DNA of 9,376 nucleotides from an uncultured Anaerococcus sp. (GTDB taxonomy: Bacteria; Bacillota; Clostridia; Tissierellales; Peptoniphilaceae). Numbering within the stretch: the first letter of the stretch is position 1; each line of letters starts with the position of its first letter. Location of the stretch: the NCBI RefSeq assembly GCF_947253225.1, contig NZ_CAMXYR010000054.1:1-9376 (forward strand), written 5' to 3'. A model generated the notes under the pieces. It ran no database searches, was not told the DNA's origin, and was given only the letters and a program-made list of their open reading frames with translations. Shown here in pieces: positions 1 to 7,000 of the stretch. A program made the translations under genes and the position numbers.

Positions 1-48
1 AGATGAGCGCAATAGTCTCGTGGGCTCGGAGATGTGTATAAGAGACAG
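1..48 (+). other. Illumina P7/i7 index and Nextera read-2 adapter (library contamination)
   Basis: Positions 15-48 match the Nextera transposase read-2 adapter exactly (it begins GTCTCGTGGGCTCGG), and its last 19 bases, 30-48, are the Tn5 mosaic end AGATGTGTATAAGAGACAG. Bases 1-4 (AGAT) fit the end of the P7 flow-cell oligo, which leaves 5-14 (GAGCGCAATA) as a 10-nt i7 index. The order P7 tail, index, adapter, insert is that of a tagmentation library molecule. These bases are synthetic; genomic sequence starts at about 49. Confidence 0.96.
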
Positions 49-135
49 ATTGTAAACTTAGATGTGATTTTTTTGTAATATCTTTAAGAATTTCTTCGCC
101 TATAAAGTAAAAACTTCTCTTTATTAGCTCATTGG
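49..135. other. short genomic stretch at the contig end, no gene called
   Basis: This AT-rich sequence lies between the adapter and the ddl promoter. A plus-strand frame beginning at 49 runs ten codons to a TAA at 76-78 and could be the tail of an upstream gene, but it is too short to judge. A minus-strand frame is open through the stretch but has no ATG, GTG or TTG start after its upstream stop. Nothing here can be supported as a gene. Confidence 0.4.
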
Positions 136-163
136 TTGATAAGTAGTATAATCTTCTTATAAT
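136..163 (+). promoter_or_regulatory. sigma-A-type promoter of ddl-murF
   Basis: A -35 hexamer TTGATA at 136-141 (5 of 6 to TTGACA) and a perfect -10 TATAAT at 158-163 are separated by 16 bases. Transcription would begin near 170, leaving a leader of about 15 bases that contains the purine-rich ribosome binding site GAAAGAGAG (170-178). A second TATAAT at 147-152 has only a poor -35 partner and is less likely. Confidence 0.65.
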
Positions 164-184
164 TTATATGAAAGAGAGCAATAA

Positions 185-1222
185 ATGATTAAAGTCTATA
201 TTTTATGTGGTGGACCTTCTAGCGAGCATGACATAGCCCTAAGGAGTGCCCTTAATATTAGCAAAAACTTAAATAAAGATAAGTATGTGATTAAACTTAT
301 CTATATTGATAAAAATGGAGCTTATTCAGAGCCTTTTGATAAAATTGATACTGACGATGAGTTTGCCCTTGTTAGAGAGATTAAGGAAAGTCGACCTAAG
401 TCGCTTGCAAACTTTTTGGATTTGATGAGTAAGGAAGATATCAATAATACTATAATTATTCCAGTAGTCCATGGAACTTACGGAGAAGATGGCACTATCC
501 AAGCATTTCTTGATGTAGCTGGTTTATCCTATATAGGTAATGGTAGACTTTCTTCTGCCATCTGTATGGATAAGGTAACAAGTAATGATATTTTCGAGAA
601 AAACAAGTTAAGCCAAGCTTCCTACCTTTATACTAATGAAAAAGGGCTAGGCGAAGCTTTTGCCCAAAGGTGTATTGACGAAATTGGCCTTCCTCTTATA
701 GTAAAGCCTTCTGCCAACGGGTCTTCTGTTGGGGTAAGCAAGGTTACAGATAAGGCTCAGCTACTTGATGCTTGCAAGGAAGCCTTAAAATACGACAAGA
801 AAGTCTTGGTTGAGGAGCTTATTGAGGGTCAAGAGATTGAGTTTGCTGTTGTTGGTGATATGAATCCAGATGTTTCAAGACCTGGTGCCTACATATCAGA
901 CCATAGTTTCCTAGACTATGATGCCAAGTATTTTTCTAAGACTACTGTAGAAAGTCTCCCATATGAGATGGATGCCAAAAAGCTCAAAGAAGCTCAAGAT
1001 TTTGTAAAAAAATGTTATGTAGCTTGTGGGTGCGAGGGATTTGCCAGAGTCGACATCTTCTATGGTATTGATGGAAACTTTTATGTAAATGAAATTAATA
1101 CCTTCCCTGGTTTTACTCCATCATCTTTCTTTGCTAGGTTGTGTGAGCTTATGTATGGTAAAACTTTTAGTGAAGTCCTTGATATTTTAATTGAAGATGG
1201 ACTAGCTAGGGGGCAAAGATGA
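185..1222 (+). CDS. ddl: D-alanine--D-alanine ligase
   Basis: This cytoplasmic ATP-grasp enzyme (EC 6.3.2.4) joins two D-alanines to make the dipeptide end of the peptidoglycan stem peptide. Its 345 residues are full length for the family. The N-terminal domain has the GGPSSEHDIAL motif (9-19, with the D-Ala-binding Glu14) and HGTYGEDGTIQ (96-106). The ATP-grasp part shows MDK (128-130), KPSANGSSVGVSKV (174-187), VEELIEGQEIEF (209-220), RVDIF (288-292) and the metal-binding loop NEINTFPGFTPSS (302-314). The omega-loop keeps Lys-Tyr at 248-249, as in Ala-Ala ligases rather than the VanA-type D-lactate enzymes; that specificity is inferred. The ATG follows a purine-rich ribosome binding site by about six bases. 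The stop codon overlaps the start of murF (ATGA), so the two are probably translationally coupled, and MurF consumes the product. Confidence 0.96.
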   Translation: MIKVYILCGGPSSEHDIALRSALNISKNLNKDKYVIKLIYIDKNGAYSEPFDKIDTDDEFALVREIKESRPKSLANFLDLMSKEDINNTIIIPVVHGTYGEDGTIQAFLDVAGLSYIGNGRLSSAICMDKVTSNDIFEKNKLSQASYLYTNEKGLGEAFAQRCIDEIGLPLIVKPSANGSSVGVSKVTDKAQLLDACKEALKYDKKVLVEELIEGQEIEFAVVGDMNPDVSRPGAYISDHSFLDYDAKYFSKTTVESLPYEMDAKKLKEAQDFVKKCYVACGCEGFARVDIFYGIDGNFYVNEINTFPGFTPSSFFARLCELMYGKTFSEVLDILIEDGLARGQR

Positions 1223-2598
1223 TTGAAAGAAGTCTAGGTCAAATAGCCCAAATGGTCGGAGGTAGACTTTGTGATCAAGCCTATGAAAATACAAAGATTA
1301 GTGGTGTTTCTACTGATTCTAGGACTATCCAAAAGGGCAATCTCTACATTCCCCTAGTTGGTGAAGTCTTTGATGGTAGGCTTTTCGTTAAAGAATGTGA
1401 GGATAAGGGAAGTCCCGCCTTTCTAGTTGATGATGGTTATGAGGTTAAAAATAACATTAGTATCCCTTATATAAGGGTAGCTGATACCTTGAAGGCTCTC
1501 CAAGACCTAGCTCGTTCTTATAGAGAGGAACTTGATGTAAAGGTTGTTGGTATAACTGGCTCAAATGGAAAGACTACAACCAAAGACTTGCTTTTTGAAG
1601 TCTTAAGCCAAAAATATAAGACTCAAAAAACTATTGGCAACCTCAACAACGAGATTGGCGTGCCTAAGACAATCCTATCTCTTGCAGAGGATACAGAAGT
1701 AGCCATTGTCGAGCTTGGTACCGATAAATTTGGAGATATTTCTCTAACATCCAATATATCAAAACCCGACCTAGCGATTATTACCAATATTGGTGATAGC
1801 CACCTTCATAATCTAAAATCCAAAGAGGGTATTCTAAAGGCAAAGATGGAGATAATCGAAGGCTTGAGCGAGGATGGTACTTTTATTTATAATGGGGATG
1901 ATCCTACTATCAATAAGGAAATAGGAACTTATAGCTTTAGCCAAAAGTCTATAAGTTTCGGCTTAAATGAAGATAATGATTTTGTTGTAAGAGAGCTTAA
2001 AACCCAACCAAACAAGGTTTCCTTTGCCTACAAGGATGAAGAGTTCTCAGTTCCACTTTTGGGTAGGCATAATATCTATAACGGCTCCTGTTGCCTACTA
2101 GTTGCAAGGCTTTTTGGTCTAAGCTATGACGAAGTAAGAAAGGGTCTTAACCAAGTAAGACCAGCTAATAATAGGTCAAATATGATTGAGTTTGAAGGCT
2201 TTGATGTGCTTGATGATTGCTACAAGTCAAATCCTCAATCCCTAAGGTCAGGGCTTATTACTACTAAGCTTTTGAATGGCTATGATAACAAGATTGTGGT
2301 TCTTGGTGATATGCTAGAGCTCGGTGAAAATGAAGATAAGCTCCACTATGAAGTAGGACTTGATATCGACCCAAAAGATATCCACTACTGCCTATTCTTT
2401 GGTCCCCTATCCTACCATATGTATGAGGGAGCTTGTGAAAATTTCCCTAAAGATAGACTCTTTCATTTTTCAAACAAGGATGATTTAATCGATAAGCTAA
2501 AATCTCTAATCACCAAATCAACCCTAGTTTTTGTAAAGGGCAGTCATGGCATGCACATGGAAGAAATTATTGAGAGCATAAGTAAATTAAAGTTGTAA
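1219..2598 (+). CDS. murF: UDP-N-acetylmuramoyl-tripeptide--D-alanyl-D-alanine ligase
   Basis: MurF (EC 6.3.2.10) is the last cytoplasmic Mur ligase: it uses ATP to add D-Ala-D-Ala to UDP-MurNAc-tripeptide. At 459 residues it is complete. The N-terminal UDP-binding region has STDSR (31-35). The central ATPase domain has the P-loop GITGSNGKTTTK (111-122), NLNNEIGVP (141-149), ELGTDKFGDI (165-174), NIGDSHL (190-196) and the AKMEI segment around 208-212, where the family's carbamylated lysine lies. The C-terminal domain has GRHNIYNG (282-289), DDCYKSNPQS (332-341), VLGDMLELGE (361-370) and KGSHGMHMEE (440-449). Two motifs differ from the usual forms: YNANP reads YKSNP, and KGSR reads KGSH. All else looks functional. 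AGGGGG just upstream serves as ribosome binding site. The gene overlaps ddl by 4 bp, a pairing common in Bacillota. Confidence 0.95.
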   Translation: MIERSLGQIAQMVGGRLCDQAYENTKISGVSTDSRTIQKGNLYIPLVGEVFDGRLFVKECEDKGSPAFLVDDGYEVKNNISIPYIRVADTLKALQDLARSYREELDVKVVGITGSNGKTTTKDLLFEVLSQKYKTQKTIGNLNNEIGVPKTILSLAEDTEVAIVELGTDKFGDISLTSNISKPDLAIITNIGDSHLHNLKSKEGILKAKMEIIEGLSEDGTFIYNGDDPTINKEIGTYSFSQKSISFGLNEDNDFVVRELKTQPNKVSFAYKDEEFSVPLLGRHNIYNGSCCLLVARLFGLSYDEVRKGLNQVRPANNRSNMIEFEGFDVLDDCYKSNPQSLRSGLITTKLLNGYDNKIVVLGDMLELGENEDKLHYEVGLDIDPKDIHYCLFFGPLSYHMYEGACENFPKDRLFHFSNKDDLIDKLKSLITKSTLVFVKGSHGMHMEEIIESISKLKL

Positions 2599-2634
2599 AA
2601 TAATATTAGAAATAGAAAAGAATAAGGAGTTAAT

Positions 2635-3567
2635 ATGATTTATACCGTAACACTCAACCCATCAATCGACCTTTTTGTTGAGCTAAAAAACCTCAAACTA
2701 GGTCACGAAAATGATATTGTGGCTGAAAGATCTGTTCCAGGTGGTAAGGCAATCAATGTATCAAGAATCCTTTCATCTCTTAGAATCCCAACTATAGCCA
2801 CAGGCTTTACAGGAGGCTTTCAAGGTGAGTTTATAAATGATTGGCTCGGTCGTGAAAAAATCAAAACCAACTTTGTAAGTATGGATAACCACAACAGGAC
2901 CAACATCAAACTTTTTGAAAATGGTCAGGAAACCATGATTAACTTCCCAGGGCCAACCATTAAGTCCAGCGAAGTTGATGAACTCGTTTACTACCTATCA
3001 AGAGTTAGGGAAGGAGACACCATAATCTTTGGAGGGTCAGTCCCACCAATGGAAGATGGTCTTGATAATGATATCTATACAAGACTTGTATCAGTCGCAA
3101 CTGCCAATGGTGCCGACTTTGTGGCAGATGTTCCAGCTAGATACCTTCTTGATATAGTTAAGCAAAAACCTCTCTTGGTTAAGCCTAATGGCGAGGATAT
3201 AGAGGAAATATTCAATGTTAGAATTGAAAATAAAGAAGACTTCATCCCTTATGGTAAAAAACTTGTTGAAATGGGAGCAAAATATGTAATTATTTCCTAC
3301 GGAGCCCATGGTTCAATGTTCTTTACAGAAAATGAAGTTTATCAATCAACTCCAGTAGAAGATGGAAGAGAAATAATAAACACAGTAGCCTGTAGGGATG
3401 CCATGATTGGTGGCTTTATTGGAACTATTGTTAGAGATGGAGACCCAATAGAATCTTACAAGATGTCAGTTGCCAGCGCTTCTGCAACAGCTAGAGTCCT
3501 TGATTTACCTTCAAGAGATGAAATTATGAAAATGCTTGACCTAGTTGTCGTAGACCAAGTAAAATAA
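2635..3567 (+). CDS. PfkB-family sugar-phosphate kinase, 1-phosphofructokinase / tagatose-6-phosphate kinase type
   Basis: This is a cytoplasmic ribokinase-fold kinase, most like FruK (fructose 1-phosphate to fructose 1,6-bisphosphate) or LacC (tagatose 6-phosphate). Its 310 residues are normal for the family. Visible motifs are TLNPSID (6-12, sugar-binding Asp), PGGKAINVSRIL (35-46), RTNIKLF (88-94), GGSVPP (133-138), KPNGEDIEEIF (183-193) and SYGAHGSMFF (221-230). The PfkB signature near 249-261 is odd: the usual GAGD anion hole plus catalytic base reads A252-C253-R254-D255, so only the Asp is kept. The DTSG-like motif of relatives also reads DVPA (165-168). Function is therefore less certain than the fold. 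AAGGAG sits 6 bases before the ATG. The gene follows murF by 36 bp with no terminator between them, so it is probably the last gene of the ddl operon. No PTS or fruR gene is nearby. Confidence 0.85.
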   Translation: MIYTVTLNPSIDLFVELKNLKLGHENDIVAERSVPGGKAINVSRILSSLRIPTIATGFTGGFQGEFINDWLGREKIKTNFVSMDNHNRTNIKLFENGQETMINFPGPTIKSSEVDELVYYLSRVREGDTIIFGGSVPPMEDGLDNDIYTRLVSVATANGADFVADVPARYLLDIVKQKPLLVKPNGEDIEEIFNVRIENKEDFIPYGKKLVEMGAKYVIISYGAHGSMFFTENEVYQSTPVEDGREIINTVACRDAMIGGFIGTIVRDGDPIESYKMSVASASATARVLDLPSRDEIMKMLDLVVVDQVK

Positions 3568-3602
3568 AAAAAACTATTTTTGTTTAAAATTTAAGAAAAA
3601 TC

Positions 3603-3634
3603 AAGGGGGACTTTTATTTAGAGTCCCCTTTTAG
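3603..3634 (+). terminator. intrinsic terminator after the sugar kinase gene
   Basis: GGGGACT (3606-3612) pairs with AGTCCCC (3622-3628), extended by G-T and A-T pairs to 3603/3631, with a 9-base loop. TTTT follows on the plus strand. On the minus strand the stem is followed by TTGATTTTT, so it may also stop transcripts arriving from the right. Confidence 0.8.
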
Positions 3635-3693
3635 TTAGTTCAATTTTTAAGACATAAAAGCTTACAAACATTTACTATTAAGTTCTTATTCAT

Positions 3694-3730
3694 AGAAAAA
3701 CCCCTAATCCATATTTTAGATTTTGGGGTT
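3694..3730 (-). terminator. intrinsic terminator of the minus-strand five-gene operon
   Basis: On the minus strand AACCCC (from 3730) pairs with GGGGTT (to 3699). A second inner helix, GATT/AATC (3719-3722 with 3706-3709), is separated from it by a small internal loop. The right arm runs into TTTTT. It lies 26 bases beyond the stop codon of the HAD gene and completes convergent, back-to-back termination with the neighbouring operon. Confidence 0.75.
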
Positions 3731-3755
3731 AGCTCACCTTGTAGGTGTTGAATTT

Positions 3756-4442
3756 CTATTTTCCATATTTTTCTATCAATTCTCTTATATCCTCTACCTT
3801 GTAATTGCAGACTCTTAGCACATCCTCTTGCCTAACCCTATTTAGAGTAAAGGAAAAGGGAGTTTCCTTTAAGAAACTTATATCGTTGTAATCATCTCCA
3901 AAAGCGATTATATCCTTGTCATATCCATAAAAATCTTTTATGAAGTCAATGCCTGTTTGCTTGGATACTTCCTTCTTTATCACATCAATTACTCCTAGGG
4001 ATTTATGAAAGGAAAAATCATCCTCAAAGGGATTATCCAAAAACTTGTCTGTGTAAATAGCCAAGGATAGAGCATGCTCACCATCCATAAGGTCATTGAT
4101 GCTTGTTAGAGTCCTCGCTTGGTCAGTGAATATTTTTGTAGGAAAATATGGTTTGTAAAATTCGACTAGCCTTCTTAGCTTATCTTTATCTAAGGTAAAC
4201 TTGAGAAGTTCAATCATTTCTTGCCCATTTTTTACTAAAATATGCGACCCATTATTGGCAATAACAAAGTCTGGTCTAAGACTTCCTCGAATAAGTCCAT
4301 CTAGGGTGTGAAAGCTTCTGCCTGTTACAAGGCCAAAAATATTGCCAGCTTCTTGAAAGGAAGTTATTGCCTCAAGGTCGTCTTTCATAAACTTGTTATC
4401 TATAAAGATAGTTCCATCAAAGTCTGATGCAATAAATTTCAT
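3756..4442 (-). CDS. Cof-like HAD-superfamily hydrolase
   Basis: This is a cytoplasmic HAD phosphatase of the Cof/YidA kind, which typically acts on small phosphorylated metabolites; its substrate cannot be read from sequence. Motif I is DFDGT (7-11, nucleophile Asp7 and acid/base Asp9), motif II is VTGRS (39-43), motif III is Lys161 in SKQTGIDFI, and motif IV is GDDYNDISF (182-190). IANNGSHI (61-68) is the family's usual N-G segment before the C2 cap, which occupies about 75-150. At 228 residues it is shorter than the common 260-280, mainly because the cap is small. Start: an ATG with GAGG about six bases upstream, inside the end of the dCMP deaminase gene. Only one base separates the two genes, so they are co-translated. 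Being next to a nucleotide enzyme suggests nucleotide-phosphate housekeeping, but that is inference. Confidence 0.88.
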   Translation of the reverse strand: MKFIASDFDGTIFIDNKFMKDDLEAITSFQEAGNIFGLVTGRSFHTLDGLIRGSLRPDFVIANNGSHILVKNGQEMIELLKFTLDKDKLRRLVEFYKPYFPTKIFTDQARTLTSINDLMDGEHALSLAIYTDKFLDNPFEDDFSFHKSLGVIDVIKKEVSKQTGIDFIKDFYGYDKDIIAFGDDYNDISFLKETPFSFTLNRVRQEDVLRVCNYKVEDIRELIEKYGK

Positions 4443-4443
4443 T

Positions 4444-4884
4444 CTAATCCTCTACTTCGATTTGCTCAAAGCTTATATTATTTTTCCTAAGTAATTCAAT
4501 TGCATAATCGTCCATCCTATAGGCAACATTGTAGTAAATTTTTTTGATACCTGCTTGAATTAGGGACTTGGTGCAATTTAGGCAAGGAAAATGTGTTACA
4601 TAGCAAATAGTATTCTTGGTAGCAATTCCTTCTTTAGCACAATACAAAATAGCATTCATCTCTGCATGGATTGGAGCTATACAATGACCATCACGCATGG
4701 TGTGTCCCACTTCATCGCAGTGGGGATTGCCCTTAATTGATCCATTATAACCTGTAGATACTATCCTATTTTCTTCATTGACAAGGACGCAACCTACATA
4801 GGCCCTATCGCAAGTTCCCCTCATTGCCACGCCCTTGGCAAGTTTCATAAAGTATTCTTCCCAACTTAATCTATCTTTAGCCAT
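4444..4884 (-). CDS. deoxycytidylate (dCMP) deaminase, ComEB type
   Basis: This zinc enzyme (EC 3.5.4.12) converts dCMP to dUMP, supplying substrate for thymidylate synthesis. At 146 residues it is a complete family member. The catalytic site is HAEMNAI (73-79: zinc ligand His73, proton-shuttling Glu75) with PCLNC (100-104: zinc ligands Cys101 and Cys104). The dCMP-deaminase-specific segment GYNGSIKGNPHCDEVGH (45-61) and the N-terminal RGTCDRAYVGCVLV (22-35) separate it from cytidine and tRNA-adenosine deaminases. AAGGAGT overlaps the stop codon of the upstream permease and is correctly spaced from the ATG. The gap to the permease is 9 bp and to the HAD gene 1 bp, so it belongs to the GntR/ABC operon. 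In Bacillus the homologue comEB sits with competence genes; none are seen here. Confidence 0.93.
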   Translation of the reverse strand: MAKDRLSWEEYFMKLAKGVAMRGTCDRAYVGCVLVNEENRIVSTGYNGSIKGNPHCDEVGHTMRDGHCIAPIHAEMNAILYCAKEGIATKNTICYVTHFPCLNCTKSLIQAGIKKIYYNVAYRMDDYAIELLRKNNISFEQIEVED

Positions 4885-4893
4885 ATTTACTCC

Positions 4894-6138
4894 TTAAAAT
4901 TTAAGTCTTACATTAAATAGAATATCAAAGAATCTAAAACTTAGCAATAAGGATATGATAAATATTATTATTATAACAAGGCTTGTCTTTTGGATAAAGA
5001 CGCTTGCCAACATGGAAGTCATGAGATTTGCAAGAGTAAGACTTGCCATAAGCTTGCAAAATATTCCGACCCTCTTATTTCCTATCATGTAGCCACTTCT
5101 TTCACTACTTTGGTTTTTGCTAAGAAGAAGGGCTAGGTAAAAAATTATTACAGCCACAAGGAGAAAGGCAAGAATTGTAACAAGATTATCTACCTTCATG
5201 TAGGTAAGGGATATGAGTGTTTTAATGAAAGGATTAAGTTTTCCCTCAAAACTTCTTATAGCATCTTCAACCTTCTCGGCCAAGTCAAAGGAAAAAGCAT
5301 TCAAGGTCATATTCAAATTTATCCTATAAAGTTCGAAGCCTGCTAAGGTCATTATATAAAGCCCTATGTGGCCTAAGAAATTGCCTCCTATAAATCCCAA
5401 GGAAGTAGAAATAATACTTGCTCCCAAGAAAATTAGGATATTTCTAAAAATTTGCTTGCCTATCAGAGAAAAACTTACTAGCTTACCGAAGACAGAGGTC
5501 TTTAGGATAAAGGCAAGGACAAGAGAATTTATAGCAAAAATTACCATCCCAAAGAGAAATGCAATTCCTATCTTCATAAGCAACTCATCTTTCTTTTTCC
5601 ATGGCATAAGCCTTGTAAAATCATAGATTGCCAAAGATTGCTCAAGACTTGTAAGACTTAGGGCAAAAAGTCCTATAAAGATTACTATAGGAAAAACCAA
5701 GGCCTGATAGTAGTCGGCCCCATCAAACTTACCATCCTCAAACTTCTTGAGAAAATTCATAACATTGTTATAGATATAGTGGGACTCAAATCCCCCATTT
5801 TTATTGAGCCTTTCGAAGTATTCATCTTGTACTTTTCCATCGACACCCAATCCATAGACATCATCATCCTCGAGAAGTTTATACTTTTCCTTGTACTTTA
5901 AAGCATCAATCTTAATCTTATCGAGACTTTCCTCATTTATTTCTATATCTTCATTGTGCTTTTTACCATCCAAGTTTTCTCTCATATTACTAACATTATC
6001 ATTAAATCTATCGTAGTCATTCCTTATGTCATTTTGGGCTAAAATCCCTACAGCCATTGTGCAAAAAACTGTTACTAGAAGTATCCAAATAGAAAATCTC
6101 TTCCAGGTAAATTTTAATAAATTATTAAAGTTACGCAT
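4894..6138 (-). CDS. ABC transporter permease (ABC-2-like, YtrC/D context)
   Basis: This is a membrane protein of 414 residues that presumably pairs with the ATPase encoded just upstream. Predicted membrane segments lie near 16-35, 146-166, 187-212, 228-254, 255-271, 317-339, 357-382 and 385-405. Between the first two is a hydrophilic, charged loop of about 110 residues, likely outside the cell. RLMPWKKKDELL (176-187) resembles the LP-x-(S/T)-R-K-E cytoplasmic loop that follows a membrane segment in ABC-2 exporters. Homology to a named permease is not obvious by eye; the role rests on topology and on the GntR-ATPase-permease order, typical of YtrA-controlled cell-envelope stress transporters. 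The ATG overlaps the ATPase stop by 8 bp and follows GGTCAGGAAA. The transported substrate is unknown. Confidence 0.85.
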   Translation of the reverse strand: MRNFNNLLKFTWKRFSIWILLVTVFCTMAVGILAQNDIRNDYDRFNDNVSNMRENLDGKKHNEDIEINEESLDKIKIDALKYKEKYKLLEDDDVYGLGVDGKVQDEYFERLNKNGGFESHYIYNNVMNFLKKFEDGKFDGADYYQALVFPIVIFIGLFALSLTSLEQSLAIYDFTRLMPWKKKDELLMKIGIAFLFGMVIFAINSLVLAFILKTSVFGKLVSFSLIGKQIFRNILIFLGASIISTSLGFIGGNFLGHIGLYIMTLAGFELYRINLNMTLNAFSFDLAEKVEDAIRSFEGKLNPFIKTLISLTYMKVDNLVTILAFLLVAVIIFYLALLLSKNQSSERSGYMIGNKRVGIFCKLMASLTLANLMTSMLASVFIQKTSLVIIIIFIISLLLSFRFFDILFNVRLKF

Positions 6139-7000
6139 TTTCCTGACCCCTTTCTAAGTAGAAATAATCTTCAATCTTAGGAGTTAATATATCGTATTGG
6201 GCTATATCTTCCCTGTCCAAAAGCTCTTTAAGCCTACTATCACTAGCATTAACCAAGAATGTTGCTACCCTACCGATTTCATTTATAAGAATCATTTCCT
6301 TAGCAAAACCCCTTTTAACTTCATTTTTAAAGACTAGCTGAACTTTCTTGAGTTTATTTATATTTTCATCACTCGTATTTATCAATTTTCCGTCTATAGT
6401 GAGATAATAAATATAATCACAAATTCCAGCTAATTGGTCAAGTTCATGGCTTGAAGCAAAAACTGCCTTACCAGAGTCCTTAGCGTCCAAAAGATAGGAC
6501 ACTATTTCTTTTTTATTAAGTACATCCATCCCATCGAGGATTTCATCAATTAGCAAAACTCTCGCCCCTGTGGAAAGGATTGTGATAAGACCAAGGATAT
6601 TTTTTTGTCCTTTGGAGAAATTTCTAACGTTTTTATTAGCATCTATTTTCTGTCTTTTTAGCTCATCAAAGAAAAATGAAGTGTCAAAGCCATCATAAAT
6701 AACCCTATAAAAATCTGGTATATTCTCAACCTTGTAGTAGTTAAAATAATCGAACCTATCAGACAAAAAGCCAATATTTTTAATTAACTTTGGATGTTTT
6801 GCCAAAGTCTTTCCATCAAGGTCAAAACTTCCATGATCCATATCATAAATCCCGCAAAGGCACTTTAGAAGGGTCGTCTTACCAGATCCATTTCGTCCTA
6901 CAAGACCTGTAATCATTCCTTCTTCAAGATCGAAAGAAATATTATCGAGAACCATCTTATCATCAAAGCTCTTTTTGATATTATTTGCCCTTATCTTCAT
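6131..7000 (-). CDS. ABC transporter ATP-binding protein (YtrB-like)
   Basis: This cytoplasmic ATPase subunit of 289 residues should power the downstream permease. Walker A is GRNGSGKT (35-42), the signature motif is the variant FSKGQ (128-132), Walker B is VLLIDE (148-153, catalytic Glu153), the D-loop region is DGMD (156-159) and the switch His is His185 in SSHELDQL. Two departures from the textbook pattern are visible: DEP is DEI after Walker B, and the Q-loop position near 80-82 has no Gln (FLSDR). Variants of this kind occur in single-permease GntR-linked transporters. The C-terminal 90 or so residues form an accessory domain. The start is the ATG at 7000 with AAAGGAG upstream, inside the repressor gene; the genes overlap by 20 bp, implying coupling. 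Substrate unknown; peptide-antibiotic or envelope-stress export is inferred from the family. Confidence 0.92.
   Translation of the reverse strand: MKIRANNIKKSFDDKMVLDNISFDLEEGMITGLVGRNGSGKTTLLKCLCGIYDMDHGSFDLDGKTLAKHPKLIKNIGFLSDRFDYFNYYKVENIPDFYRVIYDGFDTSFFFDELKRQKIDANKNVRNFSKGQKNILGLITILSTGARVLLIDEILDGMDVLNKKEIVSYLLDAKDSGKAVFASSHELDQLAGICDYIYYLTIDGKLINTSDENINKLKKVQLVFKNEVKRGFAKEMILINEIGRVATFLVNASDSRLKELLDREDIAQYDILTPKIEDYFYLERGQENA

Noticed and set aside
30..48. Tn5 mosaic end suggesting a transposon terminus
   Set aside because: The mosaic end is preceded by the full Nextera read-2 adapter, an index and a P7 tail, so it comes from library preparation.
49..175. Minus-strand open frame that could be the start of a divergent gene
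   Set aside because: It has no ATG, GTG or TTG start after its upstream stop, and it overlaps the ddl promoter.
3091..3309. 72-codon minus-strand frame inside the sugar kinase gene
   Set aside because: It lies antisense within a well-supported gene, has no recognisable motif and no clear ribosome binding site.
5366..5626. 86-codon plus-strand frame inside the permease gene
   Set aside because: It is a shadow of the hydrophobic coding sequence on the other strand; no motif supports it.
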